A DNA stretch of 64,000 nt from Dokdonia donghaensis DSW-1 (GTDB taxonomy: Bacteria; Bacteroidota; Bacteroidia; Flavobacteriales; Flavobacteriaceae), in assembly GCF_001653755.1 (NCBI RefSeq), contig NZ_CP015125.1, positions 1,052,001-1,116,000 of the forward strand. Direction: 5' to 3'. The notes beneath the pieces were generated by a model. That model was not told where the DNA came from and searched no databases. It saw only the letters and a program-made list of their open reading frames with translations. The position numbers and the translations under genes are program-made. This document shows, one piece after another, positions 9,601 to 18,296 of this stretch. Position 1 is the stretch's first letter; every line of letters starts with the position of its first letter.

Positions 9601-9935
9601 TTATTTCCTCCAGTTTTGGAGCTAGTTGTGATGTCTGTAAACTTGAGATTACCCTCGTTGAGATACAGTTTGTTTTGTACTTGGTTGCCAGATAGGTAAA
9701 TGTCTTGTAGGCCGTCATTATTAATGTCACCCACAGCTACGCCACCACCATTATAAAAGTAGAGGTAATCTAGTATGTTAAGGGAATCGCTCTCTGCAAG
9801 TGTATTTGCAAAGGTGACTCCAGTACTGTGTCCAGGTGGAGTTTTGAAAAGCGGCAAGCTCTCATCTACAGTCTCGCGTGTACACGAGACAATGATAAGT
9901 GCGATCCATAAAAGTACTAGTGCACCTCTTCTCAT
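6690..9935 (-). CDS. FG-GAP/VCBS repeat lipoprotein with ASPIC/UnbV domain (copy 1)
   Basis: The protein has 1081 aa with lipoprotein Cys18 (LIIVSC). The first half carries many calcium-loop motifs of the type DINNDGLQDIYLSGN, expected to form an integrin-like beta-propeller. An ASPIC/UnbV domain lies at about 515-580, with FGIGTKV, RGFQASSQP and IDSLKVIWPD, and a second propeller-like half follows. Such proteins are surface-exposed binding or scaffold proteins; no catalytic residues are visible. It is the third of three tandem paralogues, 2 bp after the previous one. It holds two dispersed palindromes (7884-7899, read as AFAKA; 9086-9101, read as RFRES). Confidence 0.88.
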   Translation of the reverse strand: MRRGALVLLWIALIIVSCTRETVDESLPLFKTPPGHSTGVTFANTLAESDSLNILDYLYFYNGGGVAVGDINNDGLQDIYLSGNQVQNKLYLNEGNLKFTDITTSSKTGGNNSWSTGAIMFDANADGYLDIYVRAVVGINDFAGHDELFINNGDGTFTEQAEAYGLDFKDYGTTAAVLDYDLDGDLDIYLLNHAIHTESSFGKASLRNKRTEKTGDKLLRNDGNHFTDVSEQMGIYGGINGYGLGISVADFNQDGWPDIYVGNDFHEDDYYYINEGGVRFRESLKEHFPHTSRFSMGNDNSDLNGDGFPDIISLDMLPDDEVALKASEGDDNIQTQRLRIERFGYHYQFTRNMLFVNQPGYQFKEQALSSGIAATDWSWSALFADFDHDSVQDLFIANGIPKRPNNLDFINFISSDKIQNRINESRLLDNEALDLMPSGATPNRLFKGAGDLNFKDKSQTWLASQPSVSGASALADLDNDGDLDIVVNNINKEATLYINQTDTTATSVQLKFEYAAKNPFGIGTKVFAYAGGKTQYKELYTARGFQASSQPIVHFGFPKNTTIDSLKVIWPDNTYQTERNIAANSLVKLSPAASTPFDYHSLLPKNEKLFSKTPGNLGIEYIHKEDAYIDFNRQKLIPYQLSDRGPATAVGDINNDGVDDIYFGSSKFTSSQIYLGGDSAFAKAHIEPLKKQSKTEDKTAIIHDGNIIVGTAGADFAQTNTALDDYILKLDDSLSKQSLNLLGNTSVIAPNDYDNDGDMDLFIGHQVITSDFGTAPESVLLKNNNGKYTVDKNNNLGNIGMVTDAVWTDLNNDNQKDLIVIGEWMAPQFYINNDGVLSKETLISSELTGLWQTIAPFDIDDDGDLDYLLGNWGTNSKFTATEGEPLKMYHADFDNNGQTETLVATARNGNYYPIQNLPELATQLVYLKKKYSTNNDFAGKTISEIIGAKSLSRAQELNVTTLKSGYLKNEKGSFTFVPFPSSLQVAPLLDFVVFDFTNDGKKEVLAGGNYFGTKPYHGRLDSFSGALIKSEKEIIDGYTLGIDFVQKSVRKLSIITYNNTNYLLVTFNNEPAQVYTIETTQ
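7884..7899. repeat. dispersed palindrome copy (exact 16-mer)
   Basis: Exact CGCTTTCGCGAAAGCG in UnbV copy 1, minus-strand reading SAFAKAH. Confidence 0.95.
9086..9101. repeat. dispersed palindrome copy (14-bp core intact)
   Basis: AGCTTTCGCGAAAGCG: the 14-bp core GCTTTCGCGAAAGC is intact and the outer C is A. It is read as RFRES in UnbV copy 1. Confidence 0.9.
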
Positions 9936-9937
9936 AG

Positions 9938-12900
9938 TTAATTGTTAAGCGCAAAAACTCTAGGTTTACTGTCATTAAGCGCGGCTATAAAGTATGTGTT
10001 ACCAGCTGCATCTGTAAACGTCTGTAAGTGTTTCATTTCTTCACGCACATAAAACCCACTTTTGGTATAGGGTTGCCACTCAAAGTTTGCAGAGCCATCA
10101 CCTAGTAATACACTCCCAAAACTTGCATCTAGTTGAGAATACTGTGGTTTGTACTCAAAGTTATTACCACCCATAACAAGATCAAGCAGTCCATCATTGT
10201 TTACATCTGTACAGCTTATACCGCACACACAAGATAATTGTACGCCAGCAGGTAGTGCTTTTAAGGTAAAGTTTCCTTTTCCATCATTTATGGCAATAGC
10301 AGACTCAGAGGTGTTAACCTTCTTTACTTTAGAGTTTGCCAGTACCTCTGCAGAGAATAACTCATCTATAGATCTTTTTGCATAATCTGAGGCTTTTATA
10401 TTCTGTTTTTTTAGTGATACGATTTGCCCCATTATTTCCTTTTTCTGGTGCAGTGGGTAATCTTTACCATTTTGAGTTATGGTAGTAATTTGCTCTATCG
10501 TACTGTTTGCATCAAAATCATTTATAAATAACTTCATAGGTGCATCTTGAGTAGGTTTGTAATGAATATTTGTTCCTTCATTACCTAGTATTAAGTCTAG
10601 ATCACCATCATTATCTATATCTGCACTTTCTATACTCTGCCACCAGCCGTAAGCATTATCAAGACTTGAGTTGTGTCTTACAAGCTTTCCATTTTCTAGT
10701 TTATATGCTTTTACGGTATCCCACTCTGCAGTGAGTACTAGTTCTTTTATTGTGTCACCATCTATATCTGTCCATACAGCATCTGTAACCATACCAGCAT
10801 CATTAAGGATAGCTCCTTGTTGAGGTGTTACATTTGTAAAGCTACCTTTACCATTGTTTTGTAATAACAAATGCTTAGGGCTAATACCGTAGGTGCTTGT
10901 CGTATTTCTAGAACCTATAAATAAATCTACATCACCATCTTGGTCATAATCATAAGGAGCGATGACAGAGGCACCTTGATTTACAGCTGGTAGTAATTGA
11001 GCCGGATTAAATGAGCCGTTACCTTTATTTACGTATAAACGTGGTCTGTAAAATGGAGCGCCATCTATCTGGTTTCCTCCAGTAGCTACGATGAGGTCTA
11101 AGGCGCCATCACCAGTTACATCTACAAAAGAGGCCGCAGTATCTTCAAAAATTGCAGATTTATCAAAATTTATAGAAGAATGTACAAGCTTCCCATTACC
11201 CTTATGTAAGTAGAGGGTAGGAGCTTGGTCTTTTGCTCCACCTATAAAGATATCTTCATTACCATCTCCATCTACATCACCTACTGCGAGGGCAGGACCT
11301 TCTTGTGAGAGTTTCTTTGCAATAAGCCCCTCGTAGTCAAAATCATTGTACTCATTTTCTTGATGTGAAGTAAGGAGTGTGTTATCTAATTCTCTAAGTA
11401 TGGTGTTAGACTCTTTGATGGGGTATTTATATATTTCAGAGGCCTCACTAATTTTAGCTGTAAGTGTTTGGTTTGCATTAATGTTTTTGAGTAGCTGTGT
11501 CTTGTCATTAGGCCATATAATACGCAATGAGTCTATAGTTTTTGAAGCTCCTAGACCTATGGTCATACCATACTCCATAGAAGATTGAAAACCTCTAGAT
11601 GGAACAAGTTCTTGTAAAATAGATTGATTGTCGTGATATAAACGTACAGTAGTACCTACGGCAAATCTATTTTTATCACTACCCTCAAAGTTTAGTTTTA
11701 TATAATTATGAGACTCATCTATTACAGAGTTGTTTCTGTAAACAAATGCATCCATATTTACATTATTAACCACAATGTCTAGATCACCATCATTATCTAG
11801 GTCACCATAAGCAGCGCCATTAGACATACTCTCTAGACCTAGGCCCCAGTCTTGTGCCTTGTTTGTAAATGTTAAGTCCTTCTGGTTTTGATAAGCATAA
11901 TTAGGTAGTGGTTTTACAGGCATTTTATTAATGATAGAATCTACTGGGTGCGTTTTACCATTGACCTTACTACGTATAAGTTCATTTGCAAAGAAGTCTA
12001 CAAAGTCTAAATCTGTGAGGTCGTGGTTAATACCGTTTGTAATGTAAATGTCTCTGTAACCGTCATTGTCCATATCAAAAACAAGACCCGACCAACTCCA
12101 GTCTGTGGCCTCAACACCACTAAAGTATGCTGTTTCAGAAAATGAACCATTGCCGTTATTTATTTGCAGCGTATTCTGAATAAACTGCTGGTAAAAGTCG
12201 TCACGCTGTTTACGTTTATACACATTATAACCGTCAAATTCCATTACAGACTTCACGCGCTCCTCTCCATCGGGAAGCATATCTGTGATAAAAATATCTT
12301 GCAGCCCATCGTTATTTATGTCTGAGATATCAATACCCATCGCAGAGAGTGACAAGTGAGAGGTCCACTCTTTAATCTCTTCTGTAAAAGTGCCGTCTTG
12401 GTTATTTATATATAAATAATCACGCTCAAAGAAGTCGTTTGATATATAAATATCTGGCCAGAGATCTTTATTTATATCTGTAACTACAACGCCTAGCCCA
12501 AACCCTATAAGAGAGCCATATATGCCAGACTCTTCACTTACATCTGTAAATACTCCACCGTCGTTGCGCATAAGTAAATCACCTACACCTCTAGTATCGC
12601 TATCTACATTTGCCCAGTCTTGTGCACGTTTATCCCGTTGTCCTTTGTTACCTAGACTACTCACAGGGACGTTACTATTGTTAAGGATATATGCATCTAG
12701 ATCACCATCTTTATCATAATCAAAGAAGGTCGCGTGTGTTGTAAAGCCAGAGGTGGCGAGATTATACTCTTTTGCGCGCTCAGTAAAAGTGAGGTCACCA
12801 TTGTTAATGTACAGGTCATTATCGTGACTGTTTTCCTTAAGGTTGCCGGCATTACTTACATAAATATCTAGAAGTCCATCTGCATTAACATCTGCCATTG

Positions 12901-13279
12901 TCACACCAGTAGACCAAGGTTTGTTACCCTCAATACCAGCGCTTTTAGAAATATCTTCAAATTTAAAATCGCCTTTGTTGAGATACAATTTATTCTTCCC
13001 CATATTTGCCGTTAAGTAAATATCTGCAAGCCCATCATTATTTATATCACCTATAGCAACGCCGCCTCCATTATAAAAATTACGGTATTTAAAAATGTTG
13101 AAATCTGCTTGATTTTTTATGTTATTCATAAAAGAAATACCCGTACTGTCTGGCGACATTTGTGTAAAAAGAGTCTCCTTAGTGTCAATATCCAGACTTG
13201 CACTTTCCTCATTACAAGAGCATAGAAAAATGGTAAAAGTTACTAAGGTAAAAAGCCTGTATTTTTTTAAAATGTCCAT
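9938..13279 (-). CDS. FG-GAP/VCBS repeat lipoprotein with ASPIC/UnbV domain (copy 2)
   Basis: I place the start at 13279 (MDILKKYRL), not at the far upstream ATG at 13384. From 13279 the protein begins with a proper lipoprotein signal ending at Cys22 (LCSC), and the gene no longer overlaps its neighbour; the gap is 4 bp. It then has 1113 aa. Many DINNDGLADIYL-type calcium loops are present, with the UnbV domain at about 535-590 (FAVGTTV, RGFQSSMEY, IDSLRIIWPND). It is a paralogue of the genes on either side and the same layout predicts a surface-exposed double propeller. It carries no dispersed palindrome, unlike its two paralogues. Confidence 0.88.
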   Translation of the reverse strand: MDILKKYRLFTLVTFTIFLCSCNEESASLDIDTKETLFTQMSPDSTGISFMNNIKNQADFNIFKYRNFYNGGGVAIGDINNDGLADIYLTANMGKNKLYLNKGDFKFEDISKSAGIEGNKPWSTGVTMADVNADGLLDIYVSNAGNLKENSHDNDLYINNGDLTFTERAKEYNLATSGFTTHATFFDYDKDGDLDAYILNNSNVPVSSLGNKGQRDKRAQDWANVDSDTRGVGDLLMRNDGGVFTDVSEESGIYGSLIGFGLGVVVTDINKDLWPDIYISNDFFERDYLYINNQDGTFTEEIKEWTSHLSLSAMGIDISDINNDGLQDIFITDMLPDGEERVKSVMEFDGYNVYKRKQRDDFYQQFIQNTLQINNGNGSFSETAYFSGVEATDWSWSGLVFDMDNDGYRDIYITNGINHDLTDLDFVDFFANELIRSKVNGKTHPVDSIINKMPVKPLPNYAYQNQKDLTFTNKAQDWGLGLESMSNGAAYGDLDNDGDLDIVVNNVNMDAFVYRNNSVIDESHNYIKLNFEGSDKNRFAVGTTVRLYHDNQSILQELVPSRGFQSSMEYGMTIGLGASKTIDSLRIIWPNDKTQLLKNINANQTLTAKISEASEIYKYPIKESNTILRELDNTLLTSHQENEYNDFDYEGLIAKKLSQEGPALAVGDVDGDGNEDIFIGGAKDQAPTLYLHKGNGKLVHSSINFDKSAIFEDTAASFVDVTGDGALDLIVATGGNQIDGAPFYRPRLYVNKGNGSFNPAQLLPAVNQGASVIAPYDYDQDGDVDLFIGSRNTTSTYGISPKHLLLQNNGKGSFTNVTPQQGAILNDAGMVTDAVWTDIDGDTIKELVLTAEWDTVKAYKLENGKLVRHNSSLDNAYGWWQSIESADIDNDGDLDLILGNEGTNIHYKPTQDAPMKLFINDFDANSTIEQITTITQNGKDYPLHQKKEIMGQIVSLKKQNIKASDYAKRSIDELFSAEVLANSKVKKVNTSESAIAINDGKGNFTLKALPAGVQLSCVCGISCTDVNNDGLLDLVMGGNNFEYKPQYSQLDASFGSVLLGDGSANFEWQPYTKSGFYVREEMKHLQTFTDAAGNTYFIAALNDSKPRVFALNN

Positions 13280-13283
13280 AAGT

Positions 13284-16200
13284 TTATTCTTCTTTTCTAA
13301 GAAACAATGGAGTGTCATTATTTCTACCAACGATGATGTATTTTTCTCCAGATATCGTAGTTGTGTCAATGCTTCTGGAAGCACCTAAAATATTGAATTT
13401 TGTCTTTTCTGCCACGTTAAAAAAGCCCTTTTTATCATTGTAAAGGACAATACCTTTTGAGCCGTCTAACCTGCCTAATTGTGTACTTATCTGGTAATCA
13501 TTACCTACTAGAATGAGGTCATTATAACCATCATTATTTATGTCATCTACAAGTATGTCGTGTACAGATGAGACTTGTGCGGGTAATGGTAATTGTCTTT
13601 TGGTAAAGGTGCCATCTCCTTTGTTTTCAAAATAAACAGAGGCAAGCTCTGTGACTTGTTTTACTGTTGCGGTTGTAAGCTTGTTGCTAGGTAGTAAATC
13701 TTTAAATTCCGCTTTCGCGAAAGCGTTATAAGAAAGATACTTTTTATTGAGTTGTGGTAGCTGTTTTACAAGTTCGTCTTTTGTGGCAATAGTCGTCTCT
13801 GCTCCTTTGTAGAAATAGGTTACTATAGGGTCAAGTTTACCATTATCATCAAAATCTTGGATATATAACTGTACTGGCGCTCCCTCCGAAGCCTTGAGAC
13901 GGGTGTTAAGTCCCCAGTTACCAGCAATTATGTCAAGGTCTCCATCATTGTCAAAGTCTTCTACTTTTAACGAATTAAACCACCCTCTAGCGTTTTCTAA
14001 GCCATTATTATGTTGTTTTGAAAGCTCCTTACCGTTATTGAGCAAAATTGTGGGAGCCATCCAGTGACCTGCAACTACTGCGTCTGGAAAACCATTATTA
14101 TCTATATCTTGCCACTGTATGTCACGCACATTACCAATGTCTGTAAAGTCTGAGCTATAACTCTGTGTGATGTTACTAAAGTTACCTGCACCATCATTAC
14201 TAAAAAGATATTGTTGCGGTGTTGTCCCAAACTCTTGAGGGATAACGTCACTTGTTATAGAAAGATCTAGGTCACCATCTTGATCTAGATCTACTGCACG
14301 AACAGTAGATGCATTTACAAAGATGTTGTCGAAAGCGTTTTCAACTTGTTTAAGCCGTTCTTGAGTATTGAGATACAGCCTAGGTTGTAGCGCACTGCCG
14401 GTTTGTATCTCATTACCACCACTCACAATGATAAGATCGTTGAGCTCGTCACCATTTGCATCAAAAATGATAGCGTCTATATCTTCGGCAATTGCGTGTG
14501 TGCGATCATTAGGAAGTTCTTTATGAGTAAATTTTCCTAAAGTGGTTTGTAGTTGTAACGAAGTTATTTGAGATTTTGCACCTAGGGTTATAAAATCTTC
14601 TAGGCCGTCATTATTTATATCACCTATACGTATGGCTTTGCTAAGATTAGTAGAACTATATGGCACTAAAGGATTGCGACTAAACTCTACGGTAGCATTT
14701 TCATTATGACGAAAGGGAATTAGGGTGTCATTTATAAAACGTGTTATAGGAGTTATCTGTATACTATCATAAAAATTGCCAGAGGCATTTTTATAATCTA
14801 GAGTTATCTTTTGGTTAGAAATAATAGTGTTTAGCTTCTGTGTTTTTCCGTCTGGCCAGATCACTCTTAAAGAGTCTATGATACTCACAGTATCTAGACC
14901 TATAAATAGTTCTGGAGCAACAGATGATAGAAAGCCACGCGTAGTATAGTTTTCAAAATACTGTTTACCTTGCGTACTGTATATCTCCACCTTTGCACCG
15001 ATACCAAATTTATTGTGATGCGGACCATTAAAAGCCACTTTAAGATAGTTTCTTGTGGTGTCTATTTGTTGTGTCTTATTCTCCAGTACGTAAGCAGCTT
15101 CATTTACATTATTTACAATGAGGTCTAGATCTCCATCATTATCTAGATCTGCATATGAGCTTCCATTACTAAATGATGTTTTAGGAGCTATCCAGTCTGA
15201 TGAGGTGTTTGTAAAAGTTGCGTTTCTATTATTTTTAAAGAAGTAATTTTCTGTTTTTTTGCTAGGCATTTCTTCTATAAAGGGAAGTTCACCATCTGTC
15301 ATATTTTTACCTAGACGCTTTTGTATATTTTGATTTGATATGAAATTAATAAAGTCCATATCATTTGTTGCACCTAGAATCCCATTTGTAATATAAAGGT
15401 CTTTGTGCCCATCATTGTTAAAGTCTGCAAGTAGAGGAGACCAGCTCCACTCAGAACTTGCAACATTGCTTAAAAAAGCACTTTCTGTAAAAGAGGAAGA
15501 ACCTTGGTTAATATGCAAGGTGTTCTGCATAAATTGTGGTGTATAACCTTGTTTCAGATTATTTGAGAATATGGGGTAATTATATTCGGCACCAGAAGTT
15601 TTTAGGGTATAAGGATCTTCAGGGAGCATATCTACAGATATGATGTCAGGTAGGCCGTCATTATTTACATCTGCTATGTCATTTCCCATAGAAAAATGTG
15701 AGGTGTGGCCTAGTGCTCCATTTTTGTTATTAATTTCATTAAAGGTTCCGTCTTGGTTATTTATGTATAGATAATCATCTTCAAAAAAGTCATTACCTAT
15801 ATACATATCTGGATATCCATCATTGTTAAGATCACTTATGTTTATCCCGAGACCGTAACCTATTTTTGATGAATATATGTTCGCTTTCGCGGAAGCGTTA
15901 TAAAAAACACCGTTTCTATTTTCTAGCAGTCTATCGCCATTTATAGTATCCCTAGTCTCTCGCTGGCTCCCTCTGCCAAAGTAAGCATTGGGGTAGAGTG
16001 AGTGCGATAGTAGGTAAGCGTCAAGGTCACCATCAAGGTCATAGTCAAAAAAAGCAGTCTGAGTGTTGAGGCCTTTAACGTCTAATTGATACTTTGAGGC
16101 TTCATCTTTAAAAGTAGGTACACCATCTGTAAGGCCTTGATTTATATATAGTTTATTTGAGCCTTTAAGATTGAGATGACCAGATACTTTGGAGATATAA

Positions 16201-16574
16201 ATATCTAGATATCCATCACTATTTATATCTACTGTAGTAACGCCAGTGGTCCAGCCGTCTCTGTTGTTTATACCAGAGGAGGTGGTTATATTTTTAAATT
16301 TTAAGTCACCTAGATTTAAATATAGATGATCTTGTTGAAGATTTGAAGTGAAGTAAATGTCTATTAGGCCGTCGTTATTAAAGTCGCCTGTAGCAACGCC
16401 AGCACCGTTATAGTAGTAGAGATAATTAAGTATGTTAAGCTCTGGTGATTTTGTAAGCTCATTTGTAAAAGTGATTCCAGTATCTATTTTATGTACAAAG
16501 CGGTAATTTTTCTCTGGCTGTGAGCAGGAGAAAAGAAACATAAATAGTAGGAGTAGGGGTAATGAAGTTTTCAC
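13284..16574 (-). CDS. FG-GAP/VCBS repeat lipoprotein with ASPIC/UnbV domain (copy 3)
   Basis: The protein has 1096 aa with lipoprotein Cys17 (LFSC). DFNNDGLIDIYF-type loops occur through the first half, the UnbV domain lies at about 520-575 (FGIGAKV, RGFLSSVAP, IDSLRVIWPDG) and a second repeat-rich half follows. It is the first of the three paralogues after susD and is separated from susD by a strong terminator hairpin, so it may be expressed at a lower level than SusCD or from a weak internal promoter. Two dispersed palindromes lie inside: 13710-13725 (AFAKA) and a one-base variant at 15882-15897 (ASAKA). Confidence 0.88.
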   Translation of the reverse strand: MKTSLPLLLLFMFLFSCSQPEKNYRFVHKIDTGITFTNELTKSPELNILNYLYYYNGAGVATGDFNNDGLIDIYFTSNLQQDHLYLNLGDLKFKNITTSSGINNRDGWTTGVTTVDINSDGYLDIYISKVSGHLNLKGSNKLYINQGLTDGVPTFKDEASKYQLDVKGLNTQTAFFDYDLDGDLDAYLLSHSLYPNAYFGRGSQRETRDTINGDRLLENRNGVFYNASAKANIYSSKIGYGLGINISDLNNDGYPDMYIGNDFFEDDYLYINNQDGTFNEINNKNGALGHTSHFSMGNDIADVNNDGLPDIISVDMLPEDPYTLKTSGAEYNYPIFSNNLKQGYTPQFMQNTLHINQGSSSFTESAFLSNVASSEWSWSPLLADFNNDGHKDLYITNGILGATNDMDFINFISNQNIQKRLGKNMTDGELPFIEEMPSKKTENYFFKNNRNATFTNTSSDWIAPKTSFSNGSSYADLDNDGDLDLIVNNVNEAAYVLENKTQQIDTTRNYLKVAFNGPHHNKFGIGAKVEIYSTQGKQYFENYTTRGFLSSVAPELFIGLDTVSIIDSLRVIWPDGKTQKLNTIISNQKITLDYKNASGNFYDSIQITPITRFINDTLIPFRHNENATVEFSRNPLVPYSSTNLSKAIRIGDINNDGLEDFITLGAKSQITSLQLQTTLGKFTHKELPNDRTHAIAEDIDAIIFDANGDELNDLIIVSGGNEIQTGSALQPRLYLNTQERLKQVENAFDNIFVNASTVRAVDLDQDGDLDLSITSDVIPQEFGTTPQQYLFSNDGAGNFSNITQSYSSDFTDIGNVRDIQWQDIDNNGFPDAVVAGHWMAPTILLNNGKELSKQHNNGLENARGWFNSLKVEDFDNDGDLDIIAGNWGLNTRLKASEGAPVQLYIQDFDDNGKLDPIVTYFYKGAETTIATKDELVKQLPQLNKKYLSYNAFAKAEFKDLLPSNKLTTATVKQVTELASVYFENKGDGTFTKRQLPLPAQVSSVHDILVDDINNDGYNDLILVGNDYQISTQLGRLDGSKGIVLYNDKKGFFNVAEKTKFNILGASRSIDTTTISGEKYIIVGRNNDTPLFLRKEE
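13710..13725. repeat. dispersed palindrome copy (exact 16-mer)
   Basis: Exact CGCTTTCGCGAAAGCG in UnbV copy 3, minus-strand reading NAFAKAE. Confidence 0.95.
15882..15897. repeat. dispersed palindrome copy (one mismatch)
   Basis: CGCTTTCGCGGAAGCG: one A-to-G change in the right arm breaks perfect symmetry. It is read as NASAKAN in UnbV copy 3. It is the only core-mutated copy near full length in the window. Confidence 0.85.
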
Positions 16575-16607
16575 TTAGATAAATTACTTATGAGAATGTA
16601 ATATATA

Positions 16608-16639
16608 AAAAGAGGGTTAGAAAACTCTAACCCTCTTTT
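16608..16639 (-). terminator. strong terminator between susD and the UnbV genes
   Basis: A perfect 14-bp inverted repeat, AAAAGAGGGTTAGA with TCTAACCCTCTTTT, and a 4-nt loop. On the minus strand a T-rich run follows. It lies 22 bp after the susD stop and 34 bp before the first UnbV gene. It should end or attenuate most susCD transcripts, leaving partial read-through to the lower genes. Confidence 0.85.
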
Positions 16640-16660
16640 AAGCTAATTATTGTACCAAGT

Positions 16661-18277
16661 TTAGTAGCCTGGATTTTGGGTAAGGTTAGGGTTTAAAATA
16701 AGCTGACTTGCTGGGATAGGGAATAAATTCTTATCTGTATTTCCTACAGCAGCAGGGTCTTTAAGTTGCCAGTCTGAAGTAAATTGACCAAAACGGATCA
16801 AATCATTTCGTCTCCAGAATTCTGCATAAAACTCACGACCTCTCTCATCTATAATATCTTGAGCAGTAACAGAACCTAAGGCTGTAGCTCCTCTTAATAA
16901 TCTTAATTCATTTACAAGTGGTGTTGCATCACCTCCAGAACGGAAGATTGCTTCTGCCTTCATCATATGTGCATCAGAATATCTGAAGAATATCTCGTGT
17001 GGAGTAAATCCTCCATAACGAGCAGCATATTTTTGAACACGTATACCTGTAACTTCGTTATTGTTAATAAGGCTTATGTTTCCATCTGCATCAGTAAAGT
17101 CTCTTGTAAAGAAGAGTGGGTTACCTGCACGATCTTGTAATGGAGTCCCATCATCTGCATATTGTTGTCCAATTAAGAATCCAAAACCAATACTTGTTCC
17201 ATCTGCAATACCATTGTCATTACCATCTGTTCCTTCTGGGAATTCTGCAAGAGTAAGACCTGATGTTGGTACAAAACCTCTTCTTTCCTCTTGACCGTTT
17301 CCTGGCTCATTATTATTAGGATCTCCTTCAAATAAGTCATAATAAGATGCAAGTGTTGAGAATCCATTCCATCCACCTCCAGCAATTTCTGGTGACATAT
17401 TGTAGTGAAGACCATTCCAGATACGGTTACCTACACCTGTAGGGATAAACCAGATTGTTTCGTCATCAAGTTCTTCTCTGAAAATATCAAAATATCCATC
17501 TTCAAGACCATAAGCTTCTGCCTGTATTTGGTCTACAAGTGATACTACTTGGTTCATATCTGCACTATCTGCAGTTTCATTACCTAAGTATATATGCTTG
17601 TTAAGAAGCACTTTTGCAAGAAGGTATCTTGCTGCCGCTTTAGTAGCTCTAGAGTTACCTGATCCAGGTCCACCAGCTGGAAGATCTGTAATTGCAGCGT
17701 TAAGGTCAGAAACGATTTGATCTACAGCTTCTGCGCCAGTTAAAACAACAGGGTTAACAGATAGATTTTCTTCTGGATCTCTTACTGGGATCTGTCCAAA
17801 GTTATCAAGAATCACCCACATACCTAATGCTCTTAAAAAGTAAGCATCTGCTTTGTTCTGAGTAGACGAGTTAGTTAGACTTGATAGTACTTGCGCAGAT
17901 TGGAAATGTAATGAGTTCCACTGTACGAATGTATTAAGAATGAACGTGTGAGTTGTTAACCAGTTGTGCTGGTGTAACTGTCTCCATATACCATTATCAC
18001 CCCAGTCAGATCCACGCGTTGGTATTAAAGCCGCATCAGTAGTTACTTCAGATAAAGCAAATAAGTTTGCTTGGTCTCCTATGTAACCATTAAGGGATCC
18101 GTACATATTGTCTATGAAAGAATCTGGATCTGTAACACCAGCAAAACTAGCGTCTGTTACAATACCTGCTTCGTTTCCTTCAATTTCGAGATCGGTACAG
18201 CCTACAGCGAGTGCTGCCACCGCAAAGATGCCCACAATATTGCGAACCATCTTTGATAAATTTTTGTTGTGTTTCAT
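16661..18277 (-). CDS. susD: SusD/RagB family outer-membrane lipoprotein
   Basis: The protein has 538 aa with lipoprotein Cys27 after a hydrophobic segment (LAVGC). It carries the SusD hallmarks: an N-terminal SusD-like region with IDNMYGSLNGYIGDQ and ALSEVTTD, TPR-like helices with AKAAARYLLAKVLLNKH near 210-226, and the C-terminal block around EFYAEFWRRNDLIRFGQF followed by LFPIPASQL. It forms the lid of a SusC transporter and captures the ligand outside the cell. The partner susC ends 19 bp upstream in the same operon. The ligand cannot be predicted, since there is no glycoside hydrolase, sulfatase or protease nearby. Confidence 0.95.
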   Translation of the reverse strand: MKHNKNLSKMVRNIVGIFAVAALAVGCTDLEIEGNEAGIVTDASFAGVTDPDSFIDNMYGSLNGYIGDQANLFALSEVTTDAALIPTRGSDWGDNGIWRQLHQHNWLTTHTFILNTFVQWNSLHFQSAQVLSSLTNSSTQNKADAYFLRALGMWVILDNFGQIPVRDPEENLSVNPVVLTGAEAVDQIVSDLNAAITDLPAGGPGSGNSRATKAAARYLLAKVLLNKHIYLGNETADSADMNQVVSLVDQIQAEAYGLEDGYFDIFREELDDETIWFIPTGVGNRIWNGLHYNMSPEIAGGGWNGFSTLASYYDLFEGDPNNNEPGNGQEERRGFVPTSGLTLAEFPEGTDGNDNGIADGTSIGFGFLIGQQYADDGTPLQDRAGNPLFFTRDFTDADGNISLINNNEVTGIRVQKYAARYGGFTPHEIFFRYSDAHMMKAEAIFRSGGDATPLVNELRLLRGATALGSVTAQDIIDERGREFYAEFWRRNDLIRFGQFTSDWQLKDPAAVGNTDKNLFPIPASQLILNPNLTQNPGY

Positions 18278-18296
18278 AATTCTTCTTTTTTTTTAT

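Noticed and set aside
9938..13384. Long frame of 1148 aa with a start at 13384
   Set aside because: The first 35 residues overlap the upstream UnbV gene and hide a clean lipoprotein signal that begins at 13279.
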